Origin: Acidobacteriaceae bacterium
GTDB lineage: Bacteria > Acidobacteriota > Terriglobia > Bryobacterales > Bryobacteraceae
Direction: 5' to 3'
Length of the DNA: 64,000 nucleotides
Assembly (NCBI GenBank): GCA_019240405.1
Contig: JAFAYL010000012.1
Coordinates: forward strand, 1 to 64,000
The notes below the pieces were generated by a model. It was not told the origin of the DNA, ran no database searches, and saw only the letters and a program-made list of their open reading frames with translations. Shown in pieces: positions 47,082-57,156 of the stretch (positions are counted from its first letter, which is position 1; each line of letters starts with the position of its first letter). Made by a program: the position numbers and the translations under genes.

Positions 47082-47249
47082 TTACCCGGAAAGCTCGTGC
47101 TTCAGCGGCTCTGGCTTTCCCACTCCAGAGAACGGCTCGCGTTGTACTTCTCGGATGAGGCGAATGATACGCACTGCTTGCGCTCGATCACGTTCAGCCC
47201 ACCATGCCAAGTCCTCAAATGCCGACGAGTCAAACTCAACCCGCGTCAC
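47082..47249 (-). pseudogene. YoeB/Txe-type toxin, truncated
   Basis: A GTG at 47249 overlaps the stop of the antitoxin frame (GTGA). The 55-aa frame includes [45 protein letters not shown], the body of YoeB family mRNA interferases. It stops there, whereas the family normally continues about 30 residues (YWSRRI..EHRLVY) with the catalytic His and Tyr. The toxin is therefore expected to be inactive. Confidence 0.65.
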
Positions 47250-47454
47250 AATCCAAGCTTCGCGGCCACATCTTCGAGAGGTATGCCATCCCGCCTCTGT
47301 AGAGAGGTCAACGACGATCCTTCATCACTCCAGACTTAAGCAAGTAGGCGGTTTCGTACTCTGAAGTGATTTCCTTCCACAACTCGATGGGAACAATCAC
47401 CGCGGTCTGCTCGCCGGCCTCATTGGAGACGATCTGGATATCACTATCCGGCAC
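47246..47454 (-). pseudogene. YefM/Phd-type antitoxin, frameshifted
   Basis: A GTG at 47454 gives [47 protein letters not shown] and a stop at 47308. One base over, the sequence continues [21 protein letters not shown] and ends with a TGA overlapping the toxin GTG. The second half is the usual C-terminus of this antitoxin group, so a single-base loss split the gene. It belongs with the truncated toxin downstream. Confidence 0.6.
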
Positions 47455-47716
47455 AACAGCTTAACCTGCAAACGGTACGCCGCTCCCGCTTTGTATCGAG
47501 TCAAGACAGAGCCCGTGCGGGTACTAGCGCACGTGAATTGGGAGATAAGAAAGCAAGTCGCCATGAGCAATATTGAAACAAGCTCGCCGAGATCGTGAGA
47601 GTTCGGGTGGGACTGCTGCACAACCGCTGATGAGGAGTTTCAGTCTGCGCAGAGGTTAATGCTTAGTAGCTGCTGACGTAATTTGCCGAATTCCCTATAA
47701 GGTTGCCTTCACGACC

Positions 47717-48706
47717 GTGTCCAATTTGAAGGTTCTCTATACATCGACCGAGCTACATAACGCCATTAGGGGAGTTCTCGGTTCGCCTTCGCCCAACGAG
47801 CGGAGGGTGGCTCTTGTTGCATATGCAGGAAAGAATGCGCATGCATTCTTGCTGGACCCCAAAGATCTTGAGATCGTATGCGCACTGGAGCCATCTGCGA
47901 CGAGCGCGGAGACACTCATTCGTTTGAGGGAGCGCGGCGCCGAAATCTCCCAATCGGATCGATTGCACATGAAGGTGTACTGGTCGAGCAAGAAAGGTGC
48001 CGTCATCTGTTCTGCTAATGCCTCAGCAAATGCGCTTGGGCGAAGAGGTCTCAAGGAGGCGGGGGTCTGGATTCCGAAAGGGGCAGTGGACATTCAGAAG
48101 TTATTACGTTACGCCAGACCGCATTCTATTCGCGATTCCGATTTAAAGGCGCTCGCGCGTGAATCCGATCAGATACAAGCAGCTCGTCCGAGACGTCAGA
48201 CTCGAGTCCATGATGAATCGCCAACGCTTCGAGATTGGTTGGCCTCAGGGGGCCGCAAAGACTGGGATCTCGGATGGTGGGATGCGTCCTGCCATGTTGC
48301 TAAGGCTGCGAAGACCGAGGCAATTAGCCACTACGGGGTAGGAGAACCCGCAGACTTCCTGACGTGTAAAAGAAATTATCACAGCCCAGGTGACTGGGTC
48401 CTCACATTCAACGTGGAGGGAGGCAAGAGCGCTTCTTGGATGTATGTCGATTTCGTAGTCAAGGTTCCGCGCTCAGACAAACGGGCATTCTACCCAAGCT
48501 ATCCTTATCAAGCTGCACAGGTACACCCAAGCAGCTTGTATCCGGCTCCTCCCTTTAGGCTCGATTCACAAGCACGGAAGGTTATCGCGGCTGCGGTGAA
48601 GGGGTTCGGGCGAAAGCAATTCGAAAAGATGAGAACGGCGCGGGTGCCTTCCGCCTTTCGGCAATTGCTCAAAGCGCATGTCAGAAGCACCCAGGGAACC
48701 ACGTAG
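47717..48706 (+). CDS. PLD-like (single HxK motif) protein, role unknown
   Basis: A 329-aa protein with a GTG start. The N-terminal part resembles a phospholipase-D/HKD domain: RVALVAYAGKNAHAFL, LRERGAEISQSDRLHMKVYW, GAVICSANASANALG, with His-x-Lys and the SANxS motif but only one HKD copy (the family dimerises or carries two). The C-terminal about 150 residues are unrecognised, Trp- and basic-rich (DWDLGWWDASC). Such proteins include nucleases and defence components, but nothing nearby confirms that. It follows a degenerate toxin-antitoxin locus. Confidence 0.55.
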   Translation: MSNLKVLYTSTELHNAIRGVLGSPSPNERRVALVAYAGKNAHAFLLDPKDLEIVCALEPSATSAETLIRLRERGAEISQSDRLHMKVYWSSKKGAVICSANASANALGRRGLKEAGVWIPKGAVDIQKLLRYARPHSIRDSDLKALARESDQIQAARPRRQTRVHDESPTLRDWLASGGRKDWDLGWWDASCHVAKAAKTEAISHYGVGEPADFLTCKRNYHSPGDWVLTFNVEGGKSASWMYVDFVVKVPRSDKRAFYPSYPYQAAQVHPSSLYPAPPFRLDSQARKVIAAAVKGFGRKQFEKMRTARVPSAFRQLLKAHVRSTQGTT

Positions 48707-48862
48707 CAGACTATACGCCGGGATAGCTTGATCCCGCCTAAAATACCCAGCCTAAGAACAATCTGAACAGGTTGGGGCCGGGAGTGCCGTGAACTCAGAC
48801 AGTCAACGCGCCGATGGGTCAGTTGTGTGCGTCCGGATTAACTGCACCATGGAAGAGGCCGA

Positions 48863-49591
48863 GTGACACAAAACAGTGACATCGATCAGGCTGCTGCCCA
48901 GGCAAGGCATTCACAGTCAGTGAGGACGGCTATTATTTGCCGAAACAGGGTACGGACAACAATACTGACTCGAATTGCTGTGGCTTTTTTTGTGGCGTCC
49001 TTGGTTTTTCCCGCTGAACAGCGGGAATACAACAAAGGAACACTCGATCGCTGGGATCTGCTCTCTACAGGGACAGACTGTAGCACGAGGGAGGGGCTTC
49101 TGAGTGGAATATCCACGCATTGCGCGAAGACAGGCGTGAGAGTCTATCACGTCCTAACATCCGAGGGGTTTGACTACACGCTTCAACCAGAGACCTGGGA
49201 TCCCTTTAAAGCTGTCCAGCTCGGTCAGGAGATCAGCTACCGAATTGACGAGAAGGGAAATTTCTGGACACCTGACCCAAAGCATGGTGTATGCCCTTGG
49301 CCATGTACGGGGGAAAAGAGAAGGGAATTCAAAAGTTCTGGCGATCCGAAACATGAGGCCAAATACTTTGTGAACCTCGTAGAAAAGAGGAAGGTTGATC
49401 CTTACCCGGCGCTAACAAATAAAGACGTTCTCGATATGTCACGCCTCGGACTTTCCGAAGCATTGATCTTTCAAAAGATCAATACCTCGAAAACTGCGTT
49501 TGACCTCAGTATTCCGGCGCTGAAGGCGCTGAAAGACAGCGGCGTTTCGGATACTCTGATTTCCGCAATGATGCAACGTCAGAATCAGTGA
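48863..49591 (+). CDS. Membrane-anchored hypothetical protein with C-terminal helical repeat
   Basis: A 242-aa protein (GTG start) with one hydrophobic segment (about 34-50, LTRIAVAFFVASLVFPA), an unrecognised Cys-containing middle domain (CSTREGLLSGISTHC, CPWPC) and a C-terminal motif. That motif, LTNKDVLDMSRLGLSEALIF, QKINTSKTAFDLSIPALKAL, KDSGVSDTLISAMM, is recurrent in acidobacterial secreted proteins. Function unknown. The start is uncertain because no clear SD precedes it. Confidence 0.5.
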   Translation: MTQNSDIDQAAAQARHSQSVRTAIICRNRVRTTILTRIAVAFFVASLVFPAEQREYNKGTLDRWDLLSTGTDCSTREGLLSGISTHCAKTGVRVYHVLTSEGFDYTLQPETWDPFKAVQLGQEISYRIDEKGNFWTPDPKHGVCPWPCTGEKRREFKSSGDPKHEAKYFVNLVEKRKVDPYPALTNKDVLDMSRLGLSEALIFQKINTSKTAFDLSIPALKALKDSGVSDTLISAMMQRQNQ

Positions 49592-49639
49592 CCCGCCCCT
49601 CACCCGGGCCTTCACCCGCTCTCGATCATCCTATGAGAG

Positions 49640-49920
49640 CGGTTCGAATCGCAAGAGCGAAAGCGGAACGAGGAAAAACGAAAAGAGGCAGGGCGAGCCG
49701 AACGTAAGCGGCTTGAAGAGGCGCGGGAGGAGCGTCGTGCCGCTGGGCTCGCCCTCAAACAAGCCATCGAACAACGCAAGCAGGACACGCACCGATGGGA
49801 TATTTGCTCGTGCAGGCAAAAGTCGACAACCAGGTTCTACAAAAGATCCACTTGGAGACTCCGGAACATCGCATCACCGTCACGCCCCAGCGCATCATCG
49901 CCGTCGAAAACGCCGCGTAG
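49640..49920 (+). pseudogene. Possible gene remnant (charged helix plus 41-aa frame)
   Basis: Between the hypothetical protein and padR there is no intact gene. One frame reads a highly charged helix (RKRNEEKRKEAGRAERKRLE, EAREERRAAGLALKQAIEQR) without a start codon. In another frame an ATG at 49795 gives MGYLLVQAKVDNQVLQKIHL and TPQRIIAVENAA. Together they look coding-like but broken. The source gene is not recognised. Confidence 0.25.
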
Positions 49921-49978
49921 GAGCGCCGCGCTGCTTGACATCGGGGCCCCGGACGCGCGATACTTCCATCGATAGCCG

Positions 49979-50317
49979 ATGGGAGCCCTCCCCAAAACAT
50001 CTGAGCTTCTTCCCGGGACGCTCGATCTGTTAATTCTCCGAGCGCTACTTCCCGGCCCGATGCACGGATATGGAATCGCCTCGCGCCTGAAGCAGGTTTC
50101 GGACGACGTCCTTCAGGTTGGTGAAAGCTCGCTCTACCCCGCGCTGCAGCGTCTCCTGCTGAACGGCTGGGTGAAAGCCGAATGGGGCACATCTGAAAAT
50201 AACCGGCGTGCGCGGTATTACAAATTGACCGCCTCCGGGCGAAAGCAACTCGCAACCGAGCGCGAGAATTTCTCTCGCATGATCGGCGCAATCCAGAAGG
50301 TCCTCGACATGGCATGA
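49979..50317 (+). CDS. PadR-family transcriptional regulator
   Basis: A 112-aa PadR-type winged helix: LLPGTLDLLILRALLPGPMHGYGIASRL (helices 1-2), the recognition region VGESSLYPALQRLLLNGWVKAEW, and the wing and C-terminal helix RRARYYKLTASGRKQL. It lies immediately upstream of the orphan permease at 50314 and overlaps its start by four bases (ATGA). PadR-permease pairing is a hallmark of this permease group in acidobacteria, so it probably autoregulates the pair. Confidence 0.9.
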   Translation: MGALPKTSELLPGTLDLLILRALLPGPMHGYGIASRLKQVSDDVLQVGESSLYPALQRLLLNGWVKAEWGTSENNRRARYYKLTASGRKQLATERENFSRMIGAIQKVLDMA

Positions 50318-52977
50318 GCGGCCGCTCCTTACATACCTCGCTCGCTCGAAGCTGGCACCGCCTCGCCTTCCGATGGCGCCGCGCTCAGTTCTATCGAGAG
50401 CTGGCCGAAGAACTCGAATTTCACAGCCAGCTCAAAGCCGCCGAGAATCGCCGGGCCGGAATGTCGCCCGAATCCGCCCTTGCGCTCAGCCGCAAGCAAA
50501 TGGGCAACATCACCATTGCAAAGGAAGAATGTCGCGATATGTGGAGTTTCATGCGCCTCGAACGGCTTTGGCAAGACTTGCATCACGCAGCTCGGATGTT
50601 CGCGCGAACACCTGTGTTCACAGCGGTCGCGATCCTCTCGCTCGCTCTCGGCATCGGCGGAAACGCAGCCATGTTTAGCCTGGTAAACACGCTTCTCATC
50701 CGGCCTCTTCCATATTCCCGGCCTGAAAGTCTCTACCGGATCACCGGAACCTATCCTCGTGCTGCAATTCCGTTTCTTCAGCAGCGCAGCCGGAGTCTCG
50801 ATATCGCTGCGGTCAGCACCGCATCGGAAATGAATCTGACGCGAAATGGTCTCGCGATTCGCATTGTCGGAAGCCGTATCTCCCCAAATTTCCTTTCGGT
50901 GCTCGGCGCTTCTGTGGCTAAAGGCCGCAGCTTGAAACCGGGAGAAGATCTGCCCGGGCGTGATGGCTTAGCGATTATCAGCCATTCTCTTTGGAAAGAA
51001 AGATTAGGTAGCGATCCCGCAATTCTTGACCGCGTTATCGCGCTCGATGGCGTGAACCGCGAGATCGTCGGCATTATGCCGGCAGGCTTCAGCTACCCCT
51101 CAGCGAAAGTGCAGATATGGATACCTATGCGGCTCGATCCATCAAATCTTCTCGAGTACTGGGCGGGCGGATTTGTGCCCGTCATTGGCCGCCTTCGTCC
51201 CGGAGCAACAGTCAACAAAGCCCGCGAGGAAATCAGGAATTCGGTGGCGCAGTTCCGAAAAACATTTCCCTATCCGATGGCTCGTGATTGGAACGCAAAC
51301 GTAACCGCGATTTCCCTGCAACAAGACATCGTAGGCGATCTGAGAAGCAAGCTGATTATTCTGCTCTCGTCCGTTGGCATGGTCTTGCTGATCGCGTGCG
51401 CCAATGTAGCGGGCTTGCTGCTATCCCGCGCGGCAGCACGCCGGAAAGAAATAGCTCTGCGAGGCGCCCTTGGAGCCGGCCGCTTGCGCATCCTGCGACA
51501 ACTGCTAACCGAAAGCGTTGCACTCGCGCTCGTCGGCGCCGGCATTGGGATCATTCTCGGCATGAGCGCGCTTTCCATTTTCAAATCCGTGTTGCCGCCC
51601 TTCACGCCTGGTCTTGCAGAGGCGTCAATTGATTGGCACGTGGCCGCGGCAGTTACAGTCATTGCGGTACTCGCGGGGCTTGCCTTTGGACTCGCTCCCG
51701 CCTTGAGCGCCCAGCAAACCGATCTCACCGAGACAATCAAAGCCGGCAGCCCGCGATCAGTCGGAAGCGCCTGGACTCAATTTCGCAGCCTTCTCATCAC
51801 CGGTGAAATCGCGCTCACGTTAGTATTGGTCGTCAGCGCGGGCCTCTTGTTGCGCAGCTTATACAGGCTCTCTGAAGCCAACCCCGGTTTCAACCCGGCG
51901 GGTATTCTCACAGTCGAAATTAGCCCGGATCAGTTCTCGTGCACTCAGCGTGCCGCGTGCGTTGCTCTGTACGATCGCCTTCTCGCGCGTGTTCGTAACA
52001 TCTCCGGCGTCGCCGATGCCGCGATCGTTAATTCAGTTCCTCTTGATGGACAACTCCCAACGATTCCGCTCGATATAGAGGGACACCCGAAATCGGCTGA
52101 CTATCCATCTCCGATGCTTTGGTTCGGCGCCGTCACTCCGGATTACCTCCGCATCATGCATATTCCGCTTCTCGCCGGCCGCGAGTTTACCTCCGCGGAT
52201 GGCCCGAATTCCGCCGGAGTAGTGTTGATCAGCGCGTCTACCGCAAAACATTTCTGGCCGGGAGAGAACCCGATCGGCAAGCACCTCAAGCTCGCTGGTG
52301 CCAAGCTTTGGCGAACGGTAATAGGTGTAGTTGGAGATGTTGACCACAACAGCTTGACCAACCCTCTGCCGAGCTGGATTCAAGGCGCGGTCTACATGCC
52401 GTACGGCCAGTCCGCCTGCGAAGACGGACAGATCCCAGCCGCGATGACCTTACTTGTCCGGCCAAACCTCGATAACGCGTGGCTCCGAACCGAGATCCGC
52501 CAAATCGCAGAAGACCAAGCCCCGAACGTCCCCGTCGGCAGAGTGCGGCCGTTGCAGGACATCGTGTCCGCTTCCATTGCCGACTTCCGCTCCACCATGC
52601 GCGTGTTCATTACCTTTGCGGGTGCGGCTTTATTGTTGGCGGCGATCGGCATCTATGGCCTGCTCTCTTATTGGGTCACCCAAAGAACCTACGAGATTGG
52701 CTTGCGTATAGCAATAGGAGCCACGCGCCGACAAATCGTCGCGTTGATTTTGCATCAAGGCATGCGGATCACGATGTATGGCGTCGGGATTGGCCTCTTC
52801 GGTGCACTCATATTGACCCGTTTCTTGCGCAGTCTCCTTTACGGCGTCGGCGCGACAGATGTCAATACCTATGCAGAAGTCGCCGCTTTGATCTTGGGAG
52901 TGGCGCTCGCGGCAGCGGCTGTACCGGCCTGGAGGGCCGCCCGCATCGATCCCGCTAAATCGCTGCGAGTTGAATAA
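50314..52977 (+). CDS. Acidobacterial duplicated orphan permease (MacB/FtsX-like), PadR-linked
   Basis: An 887-aa protein. An N-terminal permease prefix domain (FYRELAEELEFHSQLKAAENRRAGMSPESA, about 25-65) precedes TM1 (VFTAVAILSLALGIGGNAAMFS). Two MacB-periplasmic/FtsX units follow, the first with ARRKEIALRGALGAG and the last with RTYEIGLRIAIGATRRQI and WRAARIDPAKSLRVE. No ATPase partner is adjacent. It is translationally coupled to padR. The function of such permeases is unsettled; they may extract or sense lipids or peptides. Confidence 0.9.
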   Translation: MSGRSLHTSLARSWHRLAFRWRRAQFYRELAEELEFHSQLKAAENRRAGMSPESALALSRKQMGNITIAKEECRDMWSFMRLERLWQDLHHAARMFARTPVFTAVAILSLALGIGGNAAMFSLVNTLLIRPLPYSRPESLYRITGTYPRAAIPFLQQRSRSLDIAAVSTASEMNLTRNGLAIRIVGSRISPNFLSVLGASVAKGRSLKPGEDLPGRDGLAIISHSLWKERLGSDPAILDRVIALDGVNREIVGIMPAGFSYPSAKVQIWIPMRLDPSNLLEYWAGGFVPVIGRLRPGATVNKAREEIRNSVAQFRKTFPYPMARDWNANVTAISLQQDIVGDLRSKLIILLSSVGMVLLIACANVAGLLLSRAAARRKEIALRGALGAGRLRILRQLLTESVALALVGAGIGIILGMSALSIFKSVLPPFTPGLAEASIDWHVAAAVTVIAVLAGLAFGLAPALSAQQTDLTETIKAGSPRSVGSAWTQFRSLLITGEIALTLVLVVSAGLLLRSLYRLSEANPGFNPAGILTVEISPDQFSCTQRAACVALYDRLLARVRNISGVADAAIVNSVPLDGQLPTIPLDIEGHPKSADYPSPMLWFGAVTPDYLRIMHIPLLAGREFTSADGPNSAGVVLISASTAKHFWPGENPIGKHLKLAGAKLWRTVIGVVGDVDHNSLTNPLPSWIQGAVYMPYGQSACEDGQIPAAMTLLVRPNLDNAWLRTEIRQIAEDQAPNVPVGRVRPLQDIVSASIADFRSTMRVFITFAGAALLLAAIGIYGLLSYWVTQRTYEIGLRIAIGATRRQIVALILHQGMRITMYGVGIGLFGALILTRFLRSLLYGVGATDVNTYAEVAALILGVALAAAAVPAWRAARIDPAKSLRVE

Positions 52978-52982
52978 CGGAG

Positions 52983-54794
52983 CTATTGGCCTGACTCGCC
53001 GCCGACTTTCAGCACCGCCAAAAACGCTTCCTGCGGTATATCAACGCGGCCCACGCGCTTCATGCGCCGCTTGCCTTCTTTCTGCTTCTCGAGCAGCTTT
53101 CGTTTACGCGTGATATCGCCGCCGTAACACTTCGCCAGAACGTTCTTGCGCATGGCCGATATCGTTTCCCGAGCGATAATCTTGTTCCCGATCGCCGCCT
53201 GCAGCGCAACCTCGAACATCTGCCGCGGAATCAGTTTCCGCAACCTTTCTATAAGAGCCTTGCCGCGCTCATACGCAAAATCACGATGCACGATGATCGA
53301 TAACGCATCCACCGGCTCACCGGCCACGAGTACATCCAACTTCACCATCGGCGATACGCGATAACCCGACAGATGATAGTCGAGCGACGCATACCCGCGA
53401 GAAGCCGATTTCAACCGGTCATAAAAATCAAGCACAATCTCGTTCAGCGGCAACTCATAAAGCAGAAGCACGCGGCCACTCCCGATGTATTCAAACTTCT
53501 TCTGTATGCCGCGCTTCTCTTCGAGCAGCTTTAGAATTTCGCCGATGTACTCTTCGCGCGTCATCACCGTAGCATCAATGATCGGCTCTTCGACCTGTTT
53601 GATCGATGACGGCTCAGGGAACTTCTGCGGATTATCGACTTCGATCACCTCATCCGCAGTAGTCGTCACTCGATAGCGCACTCCGGGAGCCGTCGTAATC
53701 AGATCGATTTCGAACTCCCGCTCCAGCCGCTCCTGCACGATCTCCAAATGCAGCAGCCCCAGAAAGCCGCATCGAAATCCGAAACCGAGAGCCACCGAAT
53801 TTTCAGGCTCGAACGTAAACGCGCTGTCATTCAGGCGCAATTTCTCCAGTGCGTCCCTCAGCAAGCCGTGCTCATGCGATTCCACAGGATAAAGCCCGGC
53901 GAACACCATCGGCTTGATTTCCTGAAAACCGGGCAAAGGTTCATCAGCCGGATTTGCATCGTCGATAATCGTGTCGCCGACTTGCGCGTCGGAAACCGTT
54001 TTAATATTCGCGAACACGAAACCAACTTCTCCGGAATCCAGTTGGTCGCACGCCACCGGTTTCGGCGACTGGTATCCGAGCCCCTCGACCTCATACGTCT
54101 TCCTGTTCGACCATAACCGGATCTTTTGCCCCTGCCGCAATGAGCCATCCACAACACGCGTAAGAATGATCACACCGCGATAGGGATCGAACCACGAATC
54201 GAAGATCAGCGCGCGCAGCGGAGCATCCACGTGTCCCTTCGGCTCGGGCATGCGGTGGACAATCGCTTCGAGAGTTTCCTTGATCCCGATCCCGTTCTTG
54301 GCGCTCGCGAGAATGGCGTCGCTCGCATCAAGACCAATCACCTGTTCAATCTGTTCTCGGATCCGCTCAGGCTCGGCCGAAGGCAAATCGATCTTATTAA
54401 TGACCGGAATAATTTCGAGATCATGGCTCAGCGCTAGATACGTGTTCGCCAGCGTCTGCGCTTCCACGCCTTGCGACGCATCGACCACCAGTAACGTCCC
54501 TTCGCATGCCTGCAAGCTGCGCGAGACTTCATAGGTGAAATCGACGTGACCCGGCGTGTCGATCAGGTTCAGCTCGTATGTATTGCCGTCTTCCGCTTTA
54601 TAGTTCAAGCGAACAGCGTGCGCCTTGATCGTGATCCCGCGTTCGCGCTCCAGATCCATCGTGTCCAGGACCTGGTCCATCATTTCTCTTTGCGAAAGCG
54701 CGCCGGTATATTCCAATAAGCGATCCGCGAGCGTCGATTTCCCGTGATCGATATGCGCAATGATAGAAAAATTGCGAATATAGCGGGAATCCAT
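52983..54794 (-). CDS. lepA: Elongation factor 4 (back-translocase)
   Basis: A 603-aa GTPase with G1 [17 protein letters not shown] near residue 11, [26 protein letters not shown] and the LepA-specific C-terminal domain ([23 protein letters not shown]). EF4 acts on stalled or mistranslocated ribosomes. The length is standard. It is convergent with the orphan permease (5 nt apart) and divergent from ribH. Confidence 0.97.
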   Translation of the reverse strand: MDSRYIRNFSIIAHIDHGKSTLADRLLEYTGALSQREMMDQVLDTMDLERERGITIKAHAVRLNYKAEDGNTYELNLIDTPGHVDFTYEVSRSLQACEGTLLVVDASQGVEAQTLANTYLALSHDLEIIPVINKIDLPSAEPERIREQIEQVIGLDASDAILASAKNGIGIKETLEAIVHRMPEPKGHVDAPLRALIFDSWFDPYRGVIILTRVVDGSLRQGQKIRLWSNRKTYEVEGLGYQSPKPVACDQLDSGEVGFVFANIKTVSDAQVGDTIIDDANPADEPLPGFQEIKPMVFAGLYPVESHEHGLLRDALEKLRLNDSAFTFEPENSVALGFGFRCGFLGLLHLEIVQERLEREFEIDLITTAPGVRYRVTTTADEVIEVDNPQKFPEPSSIKQVEEPIIDATVMTREEYIGEILKLLEEKRGIQKKFEYIGSGRVLLLYELPLNEIVLDFYDRLKSASRGYASLDYHLSGYRVSPMVKLDVLVAGEPVDALSIIVHRDFAYERGKALIERLRKLIPRQMFEVALQAAIGNKIIARETISAMRKNVLAKCYGGDITRKRKLLEKQKEGKRRMKRVGRVDIPQEAFLAVLKVGGESGQ

Positions 54795-54862
54795 GCGGTA
54801 GACTGAGGGGTAAACCGAATTATCCCACAGCGTGTGGGCGCACTGCGTTCGCCCGCTTCTCC

Positions 54863-55336
54863 ATGCCTTATCAAACGTTCCAAGGTTCGCTCGACGCCAC
54901 CAACTTGCGCATTGGAGTTGTCGTCAGCCGGTTCAATGAGTTCATCACGGAGCAACTGGCTCAAGGGGCGTTGGCAATCCTCGAAAAGCACGGCTGCCCG
55001 CACGAAAACATCAGCTTCGTGAAAGTGCCCGGCGCTTGGGAGCTCCCTCTGGCGGCCAGGAATTTGGCCTCCCGCTGCGACGCCATCATCGCTCTCGGCG
55101 CAGTAGTGCGAGGCGATACGCCGCACTTCGAATATGTCTCCCGCGGAGCGGCTGACGGCCTGAATCAGGTCAGTGTCGAAACCGGCGTGCCGATCGCATT
55201 CGGCGTTCTCACCACCGACGATATGCAGCAAGCGATGGATCGGGCAGGCGGCAAGAGCGGCAATAAAGGCAGTGAAGCCGCCGAAGCTGCTATCGAGCTC
55301 GCCAATCTGATCAAGCTGCTGAAGGAATCGCGTTAG
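54863..55336 (+). CDS. ribH: 6,7-dimethyl-8-ribityllumazine synthase
   Basis: A 157-aa enzyme of riboflavin biosynthesis. [14 protein letters not shown], the substrate site [11 protein letters not shown], the conserved [16 protein letters not shown] (catalytic His in the TPHF motif) and [15 protein letters not shown] are all present. It condenses a ribityl-aminouracil with dihydroxybutanone phosphate. Directly followed, with 2 nt between, by nusB, the common ribH-nusB pairing. Confidence 0.97.
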   Translation: MPYQTFQGSLDATNLRIGVVVSRFNEFITEQLAQGALAILEKHGCPHENISFVKVPGAWELPLAARNLASRCDAIIALGAVVRGDTPHFEYVSRGAADGLNQVSVETGVPIAFGVLTTDDMQQAMDRAGGKSGNKGSEAAEAAIELANLIKLLKESR

Positions 55337-55338
55337 AC

Positions 55339-55767
55339 ATGGCGGCCCGGCACAGATCCAGAAAACGCGCGCTGCAAATTCTCTTTGAGTGGGACATGCG
55401 CGGAGAGCCGGTCGAACGGGCCATCGCGCATTATTACGACACGCTTTATTCCGAAGAAAGCGATAAGCAGCCGAAGCCTGACAAGTTTATGGAAGAGCTC
55501 GCGCGCGGGACCGTCGCGAATGCTGCTCAAATCGATGGCAAGATCGAGGCGAAATCGGAGCACTGGCGTCTCGAACGCATGCCCGTCGTAGATCGTAATA
55601 TTCTTCGCCTCGCGATTTACGAACTCAGCCAGCAGGCCGTACCCGCGCCGGTCATTATCGATGAAGCCCTCCAGCTCGCGCGCCAATTCTCGAGCGACGA
55701 ATCGATTCCGTTTATTAACGGCGTTCTCGATGCGGTGCATCGTCAAACGGCAGCAGCAACCGGTTAA
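55339..55767 (+). CDS. nusB: Transcription antitermination factor NusB
   Basis: A 142-aa all-helical protein with the family signatures RSRKRALQILFEWDMRGEP, MPVVDRNILRLAIYEL and PAPVIIDEALQLARQFSSDESIPFINGVLDAV. NusB binds boxA RNA with S10 in rRNA antitermination. It follows ribH after 2 nt, so the two are translationally linked. Confidence 0.97.
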   Translation: MAARHRSRKRALQILFEWDMRGEPVERAIAHYYDTLYSEESDKQPKPDKFMEELARGTVANAAQIDGKIEAKSEHWRLERMPVVDRNILRLAIYELSQQAVPAPVIIDEALQLARQFSSDESIPFINGVLDAVHRQTAAATG

Positions 55768-55793
55768 CCGTAGGGCCCGGACATGTCCGGCCA

Positions 55794-57143
55794 CTATTTC
55801 CCAATACAGAACGTCGAGAAGATCCGATTGAGGATATCGTCGGCTGTCGTCGCGCCGGTTACCGCATCAATGGGCCGCAGCGCGGCATACAAATCGAGCA
55901 GCAGCATTTCGTGCGGAATCTCAAACGCGACAGCGCGCCGAGCGTTCGCCAGAGCCTCCAGAGTCTCGCGTAACAGCGCTTCATGACGTATGCTCGTGAT
56001 GCTCCCGCTCTCTGGTGCCGCCAACCCCTCCGGCGCGAGCCGGCGCAAAATCGCACACCGCAGATCATCGATACCCTCCCCTGTCATCGCGGAAACCGCG
56101 ATGAAGCTGTCCTCAGCCGTCAGCCGCTGTTCGAGATCACATTTATTGCCCGCAACTATTGCCTTTCGATTCTGCAACTTCTCGCGTAATAGCCTGTCTT
56201 CATCGCTCATCTCTTCGGAAAGGTCGAGTACAAGCAGCGTGAGATCGGCATCGGCCATCGCCTGGTAACTTCGCTCGATCCCAAGCGTCTCGACCAACTC
56301 CTTCGCCTCTCGAATTCCCGCGGTATCCACCAGGCGCACTGGAATTCCATCGAGCGAAGTTGTTTCCGACACAAGATCTCGCGTCGTGCCGGGAATTTCA
56401 GTGACTATCGCGCGATCTTGCTCGAGCAAGCGATTAAACAAACTGCTTTTACCGACATTCGGCCGTCCCACAATCGCGAGCGTGAATCCCTCGTGAACCA
56501 GCTTGCCCGCCGCAAAGCTTGCAACGAGATCACGCACTCCTCGTTCGATGGGTTCTAGACGACGCAAGATATCCTCTGCGCTTGCGACACTAACATCGTC
56601 TTCGGCAAAATCGATGCCGGCTTCGAGCAGTGCGATCAGTTCCAGAAGCTGCTCTTTAATTGGGCGGATACGTCTTGAAACGGAGCCGTCGATTTGCTGA
56701 GCCGCCACGCGGGCTTGATACAGCGTCGTCGCTTCGATCAGATCCCGTACCGCTTCCGCCTGAGGCAAATCGATCCGGCCGTTGATATAGGCGCGCAATG
56801 TGAATTCGCCTGGTTCTGCAATGCGAGCGCCTCGCTCTACCGCCCGTTGAACACAGAAACGAAGCACCACAGGAGCGCCGTGGCAAGAGATTTCGATAAC
56901 GTCTTCGGCTGTATAGGAGCGTGGCTTCTCGAAAAATGAGACCACCACTTGATCTACAATCGAGCCTGCGGAATCCAGCAGCTCTGCGAGTTCGCTGGTC
57001 CAAGGACGCCACCGGGGTCCTTGCGTGAATCTTAGAAAGCCTTCCGCGATCTCGCGGCTCCGTGCTCCGGATAAGCGGACAACACCCAAACCGCTGCGGG
57101 CAAGAGGAGTCGAAATGGCGACGATCGTGTCGCGCGGATTCAT
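55794..57143 (-). CDS. mnmE: tRNA uridine-5-carboxymethylaminomethyl GTPase MnmE
   Basis: Start at the ATG at 57143 ([20 protein letters not shown]), 14 nt after the jag stop; the longer frame upstream overlaps jag and is not expected. The 449-aa protein has the N-terminal formyl-THF-binding domain, a helical domain, an inserted G domain ([23 protein letters not shown]) and the C-terminal CxGK motif (STFCIGK). With MnmG it modifies the wobble uridine of several tRNAs. Last gene of the rpmH operon. Confidence 0.95.
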   Translation of the reverse strand: MNPRDTIVAISTPLARSGLGVVRLSGARSREIAEGFLRFTQGPRWRPWTSELAELLDSAGSIVDQVVVSFFEKPRSYTAEDVIEISCHGAPVVLRFCVQRAVERGARIAEPGEFTLRAYINGRIDLPQAEAVRDLIEATTLYQARVAAQQIDGSVSRRIRPIKEQLLELIALLEAGIDFAEDDVSVASAEDILRRLEPIERGVRDLVASFAAGKLVHEGFTLAIVGRPNVGKSSLFNRLLEQDRAIVTEIPGTTRDLVSETTSLDGIPVRLVDTAGIREAKELVETLGIERSYQAMADADLTLLVLDLSEEMSDEDRLLREKLQNRKAIVAGNKCDLEQRLTAEDSFIAVSAMTGEGIDDLRCAILRRLAPEGLAAPESGSITSIRHEALLRETLEALANARRAVAFEIPHEMLLLDLYAALRPIDAVTGATTADDILNRIFSTFCIGK

Positions 57144-57156
57144 TAACGGCGATAGA

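Noticed and set aside
47077-47364. Plus-strand 95-codon frame
   Set aside because: It is antisense to the YoeB/YefM relic on the minus strand, which has clear family similarity.
55777-55790. Perfect palindrome CCGGACATGTCCGG between nusB and mnmE
   Set aside because: It could be a convergent terminator, but the stem is self-complementary with no loop and no T tract on either strand, so I did not call one.
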